This document shows positions 53,392 through 62,449 of a DNA stretch of 64,000 nt, piece by piece. Positions within the stretch are counted from its first letter, which is position 1. Each line of letters opens with the position of its first letter. The notes below the pieces were generated by a model that saw only the letters and a list, made by a program, of their open reading frames with translations, made no database searches and had not been told where the DNA came from. The stretch covers positions 2,687,800-2,751,799 of the forward strand of contig OY282441.1 of NCBI GenBank assembly GCA_958296105.1. The letters are read 5' to 3'. The DNA comes from an uncultured Dehalococcoidia bacterium. Lineage in GTDB: Bacteria > Chloroflexota > Dehalococcoidia > Lucifugimonadales > UBA1123. The position numbers were made by a program, and so were the translations under genes.

Positions 53392-54534
53392 ATGCAAGAC
53401 GTATTCCACGAAGCGGTCAACCTGCTCGAAAAAGACGAACAGCTAGTGATGGCTACGGTCATCCGCACGAAGGGATCTACCCCGCAGAAGCCGGGCGCAA
53501 AGCTGCTGGTGCGCAGCGACGGCAGCGGCGTAGGCACGCTGGGCGGCGGCTGCGTCGAGGGCGACATCTGGTACGCCGCATCTCAGCTCATGCGGCGCGG
53601 CGGCGAAGCGCAGTACCGCGAGTACGAGCTGAACGAAGACCTAGCCGCGCAGGATGGCCTGGTGTGCGGCGGCACCATGTTCTTCCTCATAGACCCCGTA
53701 TACCGGCCAGAACAGTATCTCGACTGCGCCAAGGAGATAGACGCCGCATACGAGGGCGGCCCCTCCGTGGCGCTCGCCAGCCTGATCAAAGCCCCAGAGG
53801 GACGAAGCCGCGCCATCGGAGCGAAGCTGTTCATACGCGAGGACGGCTCCACCGAAGGCTCGCTCGGCGACCTGCGGCTGGACCGCGACGCGCTCAGACG
53901 CTCGCTCAGCCTTATGGCTATGGGCAGAAACGAATACGTGATCTGCGAGGACGGCGCAGAGTACTTCATCGAGGCGTACACCACGCCGCCGCAGCTGGTC
54001 ATATGCGGCGGAGGCCACGTGTCTCGCGCGCTGGCGAGCCACGCCAAGCCGCTCGGCTTCAGACTGTTCATCACCGACGACCGCGAAGAGTTCGCCAACC
54101 CTCAGCGCTTTCCCGATGCGGACATCGTGGTGCCCAAGAAGCCCGAAGACGCGCTTGGCGAGCTGCCCATAAACCAGAACACCTTCATAGTAGTCGCCAC
54201 TCGCGGCCACAGGTTCGACAACGTGGCTCTCGCAGCCGCCGCCGAAACCCCCGCGAGGTACGTCGGACTCATGGGCAGCAGGCGAAAGACCATCCTCATC
54301 TACGAAGACCTGGTGCGCATGGGCATAGACGAGGAGCGCCTGCGCGAGATCAGATCGCCAATCGGCCTAGACATCCACGCGCGCACGCCCGAGGAGATCG
54401 CCATAAGCATCATGGGCGAGATACTCATGTACAGACTCGGCGGCAGCGGACAGGCGATGAAGCTGGAGCAGCACCGGATAGACCGCATCATCGCCAAGGT
54501 GGAAGGCGAACGCGCCGTCGCCGTGGCGGACTAA
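53392..54534 (+). CDS. XdhC/CoxI-family molybdenum hydroxylase maturation factor
   Basis: A 380-residue XdhC protein. The N-terminal domain has VMATVIRTKGSTPQKPGAKLLVRSDGSGVGTLGGGCVEGD; the Rossmann domain is TPPQLVICGGGHVSRALA (about 200) and the end has ARYVGLMGSRRKTI and IGLDIHARTPEEIAISIMGEIL. XdhC inserts sulphurated Moco into xanthine dehydrogenase-type enzymes. It is upstream of mocA by 18 bases. The ATG at 53392 follows GGGAAA. Confidence 0.95.
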   Translation: MQDVFHEAVNLLEKDEQLVMATVIRTKGSTPQKPGAKLLVRSDGSGVGTLGGGCVEGDIWYAASQLMRRGGEAQYREYELNEDLAAQDGLVCGGTMFFLIDPVYRPEQYLDCAKEIDAAYEGGPSVALASLIKAPEGRSRAIGAKLFIREDGSTEGSLGDLRLDRDALRRSLSLMAMGRNEYVICEDGAEYFIEAYTTPPQLVICGGGHVSRALASHAKPLGFRLFITDDREEFANPQRFPDADIVVPKKPEDALGELPINQNTFIVVATRGHRFDNVALAAAAETPARYVGLMGSRRKTILIYEDLVRMGIDEERLREIRSPIGLDIHARTPEEIAISIMGEILMYRLGGSGQAMKLEQHRIDRIIAKVEGERAVAVAD

Positions 54535-54552
54535 TACGCTTCACGAGTCAGG

Positions 54553-55155
54553 ATGATCTCCGCCGTCCTAACCGCCGCCGGGCTCGGCTCTCGCATGGGC
54601 AGGCTCAAGGCGCTGTTGCCGTGGCGGGGGTTGACGCTCGTCGAGTATCAGGTGGACGCTCTGTTCGGAGGCGGCGCATCCGAAGTCGTCGTCGTACTCG
54701 GACACGGGGCGGCGGACGTCATCCCCCGCGTGGACAGATCGGGAGCTTCCCACGTAGTCAACCAGCGTTACAGAGAAGGCAGGACATCCTCCATAAAGGC
54801 AGGACTCGAAGCCGTCTCACCAGACGCCGAAGACATCCTCTTGATCGGAGTGGATCAGCCCCGCGCGCCCGACGTGGTTTCCAGAGTAGTGAAGGCGCAC
54901 GTGGAAGCCGGCGCGCTGCTCACCTCCCCCCGTCACCGAGGCCGTGGAGGACACCCGCTGATGTTCTCGGCAAAGCTGCTGCCCGAGCTTCGGCTGATCT
55001 CCGAGCGCGGTCAGGGGCTGCGCGAAGTCTTCGAGCGCCACCGCGCCCAGATAACCGAAGTCCACTTCGACAGCCCCATGATCCGCCTCGACCTCAACAC
55101 ACCGCAGGCATACGACCGCGCCTACGAGAAGTACGGGAAAGCCGAGACACTATGA
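54553..55155 (+). CDS. mocA: Molybdenum cofactor cytidylyltransferase-like NTP transferase
   Basis: A 200-residue MobA-like protein with AVLTAAGLGSRMGRLKALLPWRG (nucleotide loop), LLIGVDQPRAPDVV (metal Asp) and GGHPLMFSAKL. Linked to xdhC, it should form Mo-molybdopterin cytosine dinucleotide for the hydroxylases. The symbol follows the context. Its end overlaps a convergent small gene by six bases. Confidence 0.88.
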   Translation: MISAVLTAAGLGSRMGRLKALLPWRGLTLVEYQVDALFGGGASEVVVVLGHGAADVIPRVDRSGASHVVNQRYREGRTSSIKAGLEAVSPDAEDILLIGVDQPRAPDVVSRVVKAHVEAGALLTSPRHRGRGGHPLMFSAKLLPELRLISERGQGLREVFERHRAQITEVHFDSPMIRLDLNTPQAYDRAYEKYGKAETL

Positions 55156-55389
55156 GCGCTGGCCGCTGGTTCGGGCTGCTAGGCGCGCTCCCGAAAAGCC
55201 CAGTATCGCGCCAATGGACGTCTTCACCATCCAGTCCGCGATGTCCATGAGACTCTGCTGAGCGGGAGTGATTGCACTGGGCAGGACTGGCGCCAGCCAG
55301 ATGAGGATGCCCAATCCTGTCACAGCCAACGAAAGCAGGATGACAATGATGAGCAGAGACTCCCCAAAGGTCTTTATAAATCTTGTCAC
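55150..55389 (-). CDS. Small two-helix membrane protein
   Basis: 79 residues from a GTG at 55389. It has one clear membrane helix (SLLIIVILLSLAVTGLGILIWLAPVLP) and a second weaker segment (SIGAILGFSGARLAA). It starts five bases after the stop of the 34-residue gene, so the pair is probably one transcript. No family was recognised. Confidence 0.5.
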   Translation of the reverse strand: MTRFIKTFGESLLIIVILLSLAVTGLGILIWLAPVLPSAITPAQQSLMDIADWMVKTSIGAILGFSGARLAARTSGQRS

Positions 55390-55394
55390 AGGGT

Positions 55395-55499
55395 CTAGCC
55401 CTGCCTGTTTCTCATCAGCATGAAGAATCCGACTGCGACTCCCGTAAGTCCCGCGAATATGAGAACCATCCCCATGATTGGGGCGAGTGTGTCCACCAT
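55395..55499 (-). CDS. 34-residue membrane protein
   Basis: The frame MVDTLAPIMGMVLIFAGLTG then VAVGFFMLMRNRQG has an excellent ribosome site (GGAGG, six bases from ATG) and one membrane helix with a positively charged end, an inside C terminus. It is in a different frame from the longer overlapping frame and is better supported than that one. Function unknown. Confidence 0.55.
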   Translation of the reverse strand: MVDTLAPIMGMVLIFAGLTGVAVGFFMLMRNRQG

Positions 55500-55582
55500 A
55501 GCGATCCTCCAGCAATGCTCCCGTGTATTTTAGTGTAGCGCACGTGGGCGGAGAATGAGTAGAGCTTCATGCAAGCCGCCTC

Positions 55583-57412
55583 TCAGGTGCGGCGGTTGCG
55601 CTGGTGCAGCCCGAGGAAGCCCACGATGACTTTGCCCTGCTCGTCGTCCCAGTCGAAGGCTATCCTGATGGTGTTCTGGGGATCGTGACTCGTTCCCTTC
55701 CCGATGTGAGGGTTCAGGTGGTAGGTCTTGCCCCCCAGCGCGGTGGTGTACCACTCGTCGAACTGCTCCTTCGTCACCTCCGTCTGGCCAGACTTGTAAG
55801 ACCAGCCGGGGCAGGCTTCCTTGATCAGGCTGTTGAAGTCTGGGCGTGAGCCGGGGTTCGTTCTGAGGGTGTGGTACTCGGTCGCCAGCCACGCGAGCGC
55901 CGCGAACACCTCCTTAGGCTTCTGAAATGGGCTGTTCTTGGCGGACTTGGAGTTGAGAGCCACGACCAGCTTTTGGGGGAAGGTCCTCTCCGCGAGCGCG
56001 AGCGCATCGTTCACGCTCGATACCTGCGCCGCCTCGTCCTCCTCCGCGCTCGTCCTCCTCGCGCTCTCGGAAACATAGGCGCTTCGCCAGTACTCCTCCA
56101 TCTCGGATTTGAGAGACAACTTGCTCTTGAGCTTGCTGATCTCCGCGTCGAGCTGGCTCCTGTCCGCGCGCAAGCCATCGTTGTCGTCCCTGAGACGGTC
56201 GTTCTCGGAACGCAGCGAGGCCCCGTCGCGCTCGATCCGCTCCATCTGCGATCTGACAGATTCGTACTCCTCCATGGACACGCCTATGGACACGCCCACA
56301 GACTCCCCAACTTCCGCGAGCGCGGCGTCTTCGCCCTCCTGCGCGCCGTCGGACGGGGCTGGGCTGCCTTCAGCGCCGTGTTCGACGTCGGGCGGCGCGT
56401 CGTCCCCCCCTTCTGGCCGAGCTGGGTCGTAGTCGTAGTCATCGGGAAGACTCATCCTGCGCCTCCACCGCTCCGCCGTGCCGTAGATGGCAGCCTCGCG
56501 CTCCGCGCGCTCGACTGCGCGTAGCAGCTCCTCCTCCCTCGATGCCCCCTGCGGACGAATCGGGCGATACTCCGCCAGCTTCGCCTTCATCTCTTCGGCC
56601 AGCTCCAGAGCTTCCGACAGCCTGTGGGGTTTGGATTCCCCGACTTCCGCCCACGAGCCTATCCTCAGCTCCAGGTATTGCAGCTCGCCTTCGAACTCTT
56701 CGACTGTCTCGGCGACCGTCGTCTCCAGCGCCTCGATCTGGGCGTCGACGCGAGCCTCCGCCTTGTCTTCCGCCAGCTGGCTCAGCGCCATGATGAACGA
56801 ACCCATGTCATCCCAGTCGGGAGCGTCGGCGCGCAGCTCCCGCAGCGTCTCGATCCACTCTAGGAACATGGTCGACTCGATGGATGCCGTCTCGACTCGG
56901 TTGGGGTCGGACAGCTTGCCCGATACGAAGCACGCCATCAGCCCGATGTCGTCCACGTCGAACCGCCCTTCCGAATCTTCGGCTGAGATCGCGTCGCGCT
57001 CCCTCTGCCACTCGCTGCGCAGCCAGAGAGAGTTGAACTTGCCCGCTCGTAAGTCTGGGCCTTCGGTGGGGATGCCCAGACTCTCGAAATGGTCGGTCAC
57101 GGCTCTTTGGAGGTCTTCGCGCGACTCCGCCCACATTTTCAGCACGGCTCCGGCCATCTTGTCGTTCCGCTTGACAATTTCATACAAGACGGGTTCGCGC
57201 AGCCGTTGGCTCTGCGCTCTGCTGGCGTCCCGAAACCCCACCATGTTGATGTTGTCCCTGATAGCCGAATCCAGCCTGCTACGCGCGCCGTCGGACGCCT
57301 TCGCGCGGTAATCCAGAACGCGCTCTACGATCTTCGCCGTTTGCTCCGGACTTATCACGTGTGAATGAAAAACCGCGCTCAGGGTTGTATCCTGCGTGTC
57401 GATGCTGGTCAT
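55583..57412 (-). CDS. Unrecognised 609-residue protein with a central coiled coil
   Basis: Starts at ATG 57412 behind AAGGA. The N-terminal 300 residues are helical and acidic. A low-complexity acidic linker (PARPEGGDDAPPDVEHG) precedes a coiled coil (MERIERDGASLRSENDRLRD and on). The C-terminal 120 residues form a distinct domain, with FPQKLVVALNSKSAK, WLATEYHTLR and a final strand pattern HIGKGTSHDPQNTIRIAFDWDDE...VGFLGLHQR. This ending resembles small single-domain toxin or nuclease-like proteins in layout only; no family is claimed. It is downstream of a DUF4258-like gene and may act with it. Confidence 0.75.
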   Translation of the reverse strand: MTSIDTQDTTLSAVFHSHVISPEQTAKIVERVLDYRAKASDGARSRLDSAIRDNINMVGFRDASRAQSQRLREPVLYEIVKRNDKMAGAVLKMWAESREDLQRAVTDHFESLGIPTEGPDLRAGKFNSLWLRSEWQRERDAISAEDSEGRFDVDDIGLMACFVSGKLSDPNRVETASIESTMFLEWIETLRELRADAPDWDDMGSFIMALSQLAEDKAEARVDAQIEALETTVAETVEEFEGELQYLELRIGSWAEVGESKPHRLSEALELAEEMKAKLAEYRPIRPQGASREEELLRAVERAEREAAIYGTAERWRRRMSLPDDYDYDPARPEGGDDAPPDVEHGAEGSPAPSDGAQEGEDAALAEVGESVGVSIGVSMEEYESVRSQMERIERDGASLRSENDRLRDDNDGLRADRSQLDAEISKLKSKLSLKSEMEEYWRSAYVSESARRTSAEEDEAAQVSSVNDALALAERTFPQKLVVALNSKSAKNSPFQKPKEVFAALAWLATEYHTLRTNPGSRPDFNSLIKEACPGWSYKSGQTEVTKEQFDEWYTTALGGKTYHLNPHIGKGTSHDPQNTIRIAFDWDDEQGKVIVGFLGLHQRNRRT

Positions 57413-57515
57413 AATCCCGTGTCCTTGCGACTCTGCTGTTGGTACTGCCCCCGAACTGCGATGAGGGCGCTTCCCCGCTTTGCCTGCATCCGCCGGCGCT
57501 GCCGTCATGGGGGAG

Positions 57516-57842
57516 TTACCACTTCATGCGCACTTTTCTGTGGGCAGTCGTAATGACCTCGCCCGTGTGGAGGCTCTGCACTACGTAGATATCCAGATTG
57601 TTTGCGATCCGCGAGTATGTCGTTCCCAAGGCGCGCTCCGCCTTTCTGCGCGCGCTCTTGTCCATGAAGTACACGTAAGCTCCATTGCGCACCCTTCTCT
57701 TTCCGAACGCCATCACCGCGTCTATATGCGACATCGACACTCCGCGCTGCTGTCGGCGCGTATTCGCGTGATTCGTGAAGGTTCGTCTATCGCGCCGGCT
57801 TTGGACGCGATCCTGTCCGTAGTCGTTCTTCTGGTTCGCCAC
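57516..57842 (-). CDS. DUF4258-like small protein
   Basis: 108 residues from GTG 57842, which follows GGGAGGG. The frame includes RRQQRGVSMSHIDAVMAFGKRRVRNGAYVYFMDK and ends IYVVQSLHTGEVITTAHRKVRMKW, the H..RGIS...V and late IVT pattern of DUF4258 proteins, often found with toxin-antitoxin or defence genes. It lies 103 bases upstream of the 609-residue gene. Confidence 0.6.
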   Translation of the reverse strand: MANQKNDYGQDRVQSRRDRRTFTNHANTRRQQRGVSMSHIDAVMAFGKRRVRNGAYVYFMDKSARRKAERALGTTYSRIANNLDIYVVQSLHTGEVITTAHRKVRMKW

Positions 57843-58544
57843 TGTCCGCCCTCCCGATACTACGAATCGACGCTTGCTTTCGGATGCGCTGTTCCTGTAT
57901 GTTCGGCATATGGATTCCACCGCCGCCATCGACAGCCTCTCTCGTGTCAGCTCCCACGTGTTCGGCGTGGATTTCACTTCTGTACATTGGTTCTGACGCT
58001 GGCACATCCCTAGACACGCCGCGAGCCTTGCGACGGCAGTCGGTCGGGGGCAGCGCCGATCACATTGGAACTACGCCATGCGGCAAGTTTGGAGCAGCGT
58101 TGCGGGGCGCGGATGCCGTCGGCTCGGGGCTTTCAGGCAAGGCGCGCCTGTCGAGCGGCTCCAAGTACGAGACTCCGAACCGCGTTCACACAGACGCGCC
58201 GTATCCGGAAATCGGACACCGCGCAGCCAAGCCATGCGCGACCCTCGCAGCGGATGATGTCCGGAGGCGGCGCGCGTCTGAGGCGGCTTGGTTAACCGTC
58301 CGCCACCGACAGGCGGAGCGTCAGAACGGCATTGGCGACTTTCATCGCAACGGTCTCAGTCGAAATTCCTGCGGTCATTCGTCCCCTTGTAGAGCATGAT
58401 TTGGTATTTTACTTACAAATCACACCCTACCACAGAATGCGTCAGAGGTCAACCATTATCCACTCGTAAATTGTGGAAATGGCTAAAGAAGCGTACCTAT
58501 GTCATACGGAATGAAACTAGCCAAGCCGACTCACAGGCGCTGTT
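57843..58544. other. Gene-poor region of 702 bases
   Basis: 57843-58390 has only frames without ribosome sites or recognisable content. 58391-58540 is clearly more AT-rich than the rest of the window. On the minus strand a TTGACC with TAGGGT 17 bases on (about 58430-58460) could be a promoter for the DUF4258 gene with a long leader. I see no RNA gene or mobile element. Confidence 0.4.
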
Positions 58545-60434
58545 TCACGAATGCTCCATCCCCCACTGCTCCCATGCTTCGTCCATTGCCTTCTGCGCGG
58601 CGGCGTACTGTCTCCCCAGCCGGCTGATCGCGTCCAGATCCTGGCGCGCGGACGCCTTCTCGATTCGGCGCTCTATCCGCTTGATCTTCGTTTCCAGGTC
58701 TTGGATGATCTCCTCGTAGTCTATGGCATCGGCGGCGCGCGACTGCCCGGCGGCGCTCTCACGCCTGCGCGCCTCGCGGTCTCGCCTGCGGTGGCGCGCG
58801 CGCGCGCGGCGCGATACAGGCTGCGCCTGCGGCGGCTGCTTGAGCCGCATCCACTCCTCGAAGCTCCCCTCGAAGGTGGTTATCTCGCCGTCCTCTATGG
58901 CCCATATCCGCTCTGCCATCAGGTTGATGAAGTGGCGGTCGTGGGACACGAACAGCAGCGCGCCGTCGTAAGATTCTAGCGTGTCTTCCAGCGCCTCGCG
59001 GCTCTGGATATCCAGATGCGTAGTCGGCTCGTCCAGCACGAGCGCGTTGGGGTAGGTGACCAGCAGCCTCGCCAGCGAAAGACGGGTGCGCTCTCCGCCC
59101 GAAAGCGCGCTCACGCGCTTGAACACGTCGTCCCCCTGAAACAGGAAGCGGGCGAGATAGTCCCTAGCCTCGCCTATGGGGGTGTTCTTGACCTCGATGA
59201 ACGCATCCAGCACAGTCTTGCCCTCCGGCAGGTTCCACGTCCCTTGGTTCAGGTGGCCGGTCTGGACGTTATGCCCCAGCGTCACCGTTCCGGACAGCGG
59301 CTCATGCTCGCCGAGTATCGTCTTGAGCAGCGTCGTCTTGCCGATGCCGTTGGGCCCCACTATGGCAGTCCTGGATCCGCGCTCCAAATCGAGATCCGGC
59401 GCCCTCATCAGGGTGTGCCGCGTTCCGTTGTCGCAGAACCCCACCGTCAGCCCTCTGAGGCTTGCCGCCACGTGTCCAGTGCGAGATGCCGACTGCCTGC
59501 CCAAGCTGATGGTCTTTTCGGACTGCGGAGACTCGATCCGTTCCAGGCGCGCCAGGCGCGTCTCCCGACCTCTGGCTTCGCGTGAGCGCTGCCCCGCCTT
59601 GTAGCGCTGAATGAAATACTCCTCTTTGGCGATGTATTCGCGCTGTCGCTCGAACTCCTTCTGATTCCGCTCGACCTGCGCCTGCTTGAGCGCGCGATAC
59701 TTCGAGTAGTTGCCCGGGAAGCGCTGGAGCTTTCCTCGCTCCATCTCCCACATCTCGGCGCATACGCGATCTAGGAAGTAGCGGTCGTGAGACACCACGA
59801 GCGCGGCGTACTTGAAGCCGGCTAAGAAATCTTCCAGCCAGCCCAGCCCCTCGAAGTCGAGATAGTTGGTAGGCTCGTCCAGAACCAGCAGATCGGGGTC
59901 GGTCAGCAGCGCAGTCGCCAGCGCGGCGCGGGTGCGCTCCCCGCCGCTTGCCTGCGCCGCCGGAGTGTCCAGAGTCTCCAGCGTCAGCCCCACGCCTTGC
60001 ACCACGCGCTCCATCTGACTCTGGTAGTCGTACCCGCCCATCGCCTCGTACTCTGCCAGAAGCTCCGAGTATCGCGCCTCGGCGCGGCTGCGTTCGCCGC
60101 CCTCGCGCCGCTGTATCTCCAGCGCGCTGGCTGCCAGCTCGTCTTCCAGCTCGAACAGCCCCTCGAACACGGACATCACCCCGTCGCGCAGCGTCCCCGG
60201 ATCGTCGTGATCCGGAATCTGAGCTACGTAAGCCACCCTCAGCCCCGCGTTCGACGAAACCGCCCCCGCGTCTGGCTCCAGCTCTCCCATCAGCACCCTG
60301 AGCAGAGACGTCTTGCCGCTCCCGTTTGGGCCGACCAGCCCGATTCTGGCTCGCTCGCCAACCTCGACGCTCACGCCTGCGAACACCTCCACGTCTCCGT
60401 AGAACAGCTGGAGCTTGGATGCGGACAGCAGCAT
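58545..60434 (-). CDS. ABC-F family ATPase (translation factor type)
   Basis: A 629-residue protein with two ABC domains on one chain and no membrane segments. Walker A motifs are GLVGPNGSGKTSLLR and AIVGPNGIGKTTLLK; signatures are ASGGERTRAALATALL and LSGGERTRLSLARLL, each followed by LVLDEPTNYLD / LVLDEPTTHLD. The linker between the domains is the charged P-site tRNA-interacting motif, and a C-terminal coiled coil is present. Such proteins act on the ribosome. The gene abuts the S9 peptidase gene. Confidence 0.95.
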   Translation of the reverse strand: MLLSASKLQLFYGDVEVFAGVSVEVGERARIGLVGPNGSGKTSLLRVLMGELEPDAGAVSSNAGLRVAYVAQIPDHDDPGTLRDGVMSVFEGLFELEDELAASALEIQRREGGERSRAEARYSELLAEYEAMGGYDYQSQMERVVQGVGLTLETLDTPAAQASGGERTRAALATALLTDPDLLVLDEPTNYLDFEGLGWLEDFLAGFKYAALVVSHDRYFLDRVCAEMWEMERGKLQRFPGNYSKYRALKQAQVERNQKEFERQREYIAKEEYFIQRYKAGQRSREARGRETRLARLERIESPQSEKTISLGRQSASRTGHVAASLRGLTVGFCDNGTRHTLMRAPDLDLERGSRTAIVGPNGIGKTTLLKTILGEHEPLSGTVTLGHNVQTGHLNQGTWNLPEGKTVLDAFIEVKNTPIGEARDYLARFLFQGDDVFKRVSALSGGERTRLSLARLLVTYPNALVLDEPTTHLDIQSREALEDTLESYDGALLFVSHDRHFINLMAERIWAIEDGEITTFEGSFEEWMRLKQPPQAQPVSRRARARHRRRDREARRRESAAGQSRAADAIDYEEIIQDLETKIKRIERRIEKASARQDLDAISRLGRQYAAAQKAMDEAWEQWGMEHS

Positions 60435-62393
60435 CTACCGACAGCCTCCTATGTGAGAGTTCATCCAGTCGAGAAGCCGCGACAGATACTCCTCGCGCAG
60501 TCTCGGATGCCCGTTCCTGACGAAGCCGTGAGAGCTGTCCGGGAATCGCACCAGCTCCACCTCTCTGCCCAGCCGCTTGAGCGTGACGAAGTACTGCTCC
60601 GACTGCTCTATTGGACAGCGCGCGTCGTCCTCGCCGTGCATCAGCAGCGCGGGCGTCTGCACGTTGGGCGCGTATGTCAGCGGCGAGCGTTCGAGGAAGG
60701 CGTCCAGCGCCTCCCAGCGTCTGCCCCCCCACTGCGCCTCGCCGAAGCGAACGCCTATGTCGGACGTGCCGTACATGCTGGACAGGTTTATGCAGGGCGC
60801 GCCGATCACCGCTGCCCTGAATCGCGTCTCGTGTCCGATGATCCACGAGCTCATGAAGCCGCCGTAGCTGTACCCGGTGATTCCAAGTCTGGACTCGTCC
60901 ACGAAGCCCCGCTCGCAGAGCGCATCGACCGCCGCCATTATGTCCAGATAGTCCTCGCCTCCCCAGTCTCCGAGAACGGCCTTCATAAAATCCACGCCGT
61001 ATGTGGAGGAGCCGCGCGGGTTCACCGCCAGCACTATGTATCCGGCCGTCGCCAGTACCTGCTGCTGCGGGATGAAGCTGTCCGAAAAGACCCCGTGCGG
61101 CCCGCCGTGTATGTCCAAGATCATCGGGTAGCTCAGCGAGGCGTCGAAGTCGGGCGGGAAGAACGCTCGGCACTCTATTTCCGTATCACCGCGCGAGATG
61201 ACGAACTTTTCCATTCGCGCCGGCGGATGCTTTCCCAGATACTCGCCATTGAAGTCGGTGATCCGCTCGGCGGCTCCGGTCTCCAGGTCCGTGAGATGCA
61301 GGTCCCCGGGCGATTCGGGCGAAGATGCCACGCTCGCGGCGCGCCGCCCGTCCGAGTCGAACGAGATAGCGGATATCGACTCCTCGCCTGCGAGGATGGC
61401 TCGCGCCTTGCCGCCTGCCGCCGAAACGCTGTATATGGCAGACTTCCCGCGCGCGTCCGCGATGAACAGGATGCGCCCGTCCGCAGTCCAGCGCATCTCC
61501 GGCGCCGGAACCAGCGGCGCGTAGCCCCCTGCCGGGCTGATCGAATCGTCTGTCAGCCTGAGCGGAGCGCGCCCCTGTCGGATGACGAATATCCAAGACT
61601 GCCAGCCCGCGCCCGCCTCGTCGTCGTCCGAGCCGACCACGGCGATCTCATCGCCTGACGGCGACCATGCGGCGGCGGATACGGTGGACAGCCCCTCGGA
61701 CCACAGCTTCGGCTCGCCGCCCTCGGCCGCCACCACGTAGACGTCGCTGTGCGTGGCAACCTCGCGGTCGGCGCGGCGGTCTCCGACGAAGGCGATGAGC
61801 CTGCCGTCCGGCGACCACGCCGGCGCGCTGTCGTCGCCCTCTCCGTCCGTTATCTGGCGACTCTCGCCCGACTCCCGATCCACCACGAATACGCGCCTGA
61901 AAGCATCGCCTCGCCAGCCCAGCCCGTCCGCCCTGTACATGATGCGGCGGGCTACCCTCACGCGCGGCTCTCTCTTGGCATCATGTCCGTCCGGCGCGCG
62001 ATCGGGGTCGACGTCGGACACGAACGCCAGCGCGCTGGAGTCGGGCGACCATGCGACGTCCGTAATGCCCCCCGCCAAGCTCGTCAGCCTTCGCGCCTCC
62101 CCTCCCCCGGTGGCTATGACCCACAGCTGAGCCTTGCCGCCATCGTCTGGTCGGACGAAGGCAAGGTGCTTTCCATCCGGCGAGAAGCGCGGACTCGCAT
62201 CGCGCTCTCCCGATGTGAACCGCGCGCAGACGCGCGATTCCACGTCCATGACGAATATCCGCGACTGCGTCTCCATGCTGTCCCTGTCGACCTGTGAGCG
62301 CGTGAAAGCCAGCCCCGCCCCGTCGGGAGACAGCGAAGGCGAGCCGACGTTCACCAGCTCGTAAACCAGATCGGGAGAGATAGATCGAGACAA
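60435..62393 (-). CDS. S9-family (prolyl oligopeptidase-like) serine peptidase
   Basis: A 652-residue protein with an N-terminal propeller of WD40/TolB-like repeats (DASPRFSPDGKHLAFVRP, SAPAWSPDGRLIAFVGD) and a C-terminal alpha/beta hydrolase domain. The nucleophile is in ITGYSYGGFMSSW (Ser about 509), the Asp in LMHGEDDARCP and the His in FPDSSHGF. It resembles acylaminoacyl peptidases. The TTG start is supported by GGAGG seven bases away. No signal peptide. Confidence 0.93.
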   Translation of the reverse strand: MSRSISPDLVYELVNVGSPSLSPDGAGLAFTRSQVDRDSMETQSRIFVMDVESRVCARFTSGERDASPRFSPDGKHLAFVRPDDGGKAQLWVIATGGGEARRLTSLAGGITDVAWSPDSSALAFVSDVDPDRAPDGHDAKREPRVRVARRIMYRADGLGWRGDAFRRVFVVDRESGESRQITDGEGDDSAPAWSPDGRLIAFVGDRRADREVATHSDVYVVAAEGGEPKLWSEGLSTVSAAAWSPSGDEIAVVGSDDDEAGAGWQSWIFVIRQGRAPLRLTDDSISPAGGYAPLVPAPEMRWTADGRILFIADARGKSAIYSVSAAGGKARAILAGEESISAISFDSDGRRAASVASSPESPGDLHLTDLETGAAERITDFNGEYLGKHPPARMEKFVISRGDTEIECRAFFPPDFDASLSYPMILDIHGGPHGVFSDSFIPQQQVLATAGYIVLAVNPRGSSTYGVDFMKAVLGDWGGEDYLDIMAAVDALCERGFVDESRLGITGYSYGGFMSSWIIGHETRFRAAVIGAPCINLSSMYGTSDIGVRFGEAQWGGRRWEALDAFLERSPLTYAPNVQTPALLMHGEDDARCPIEQSEQYFVTLKRLGREVELVRFPDSSHGFVRNGHPRLREEYLSRLLDWMNSHIGGCR

Positions 62394-62449
62394 GACACCG
62401 CCTCCAAGAACATGCTGAGACTATCTTAACCAGCAGAGCGTTCACGTCG

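Noticed and set aside
57884-58399. Plus-strand open frame in the gene-poor region
   Set aside because: No ribosome site, low-complexity Arg/Ala/Ser composition and overlap with the DUF4258 leader; no family pattern.
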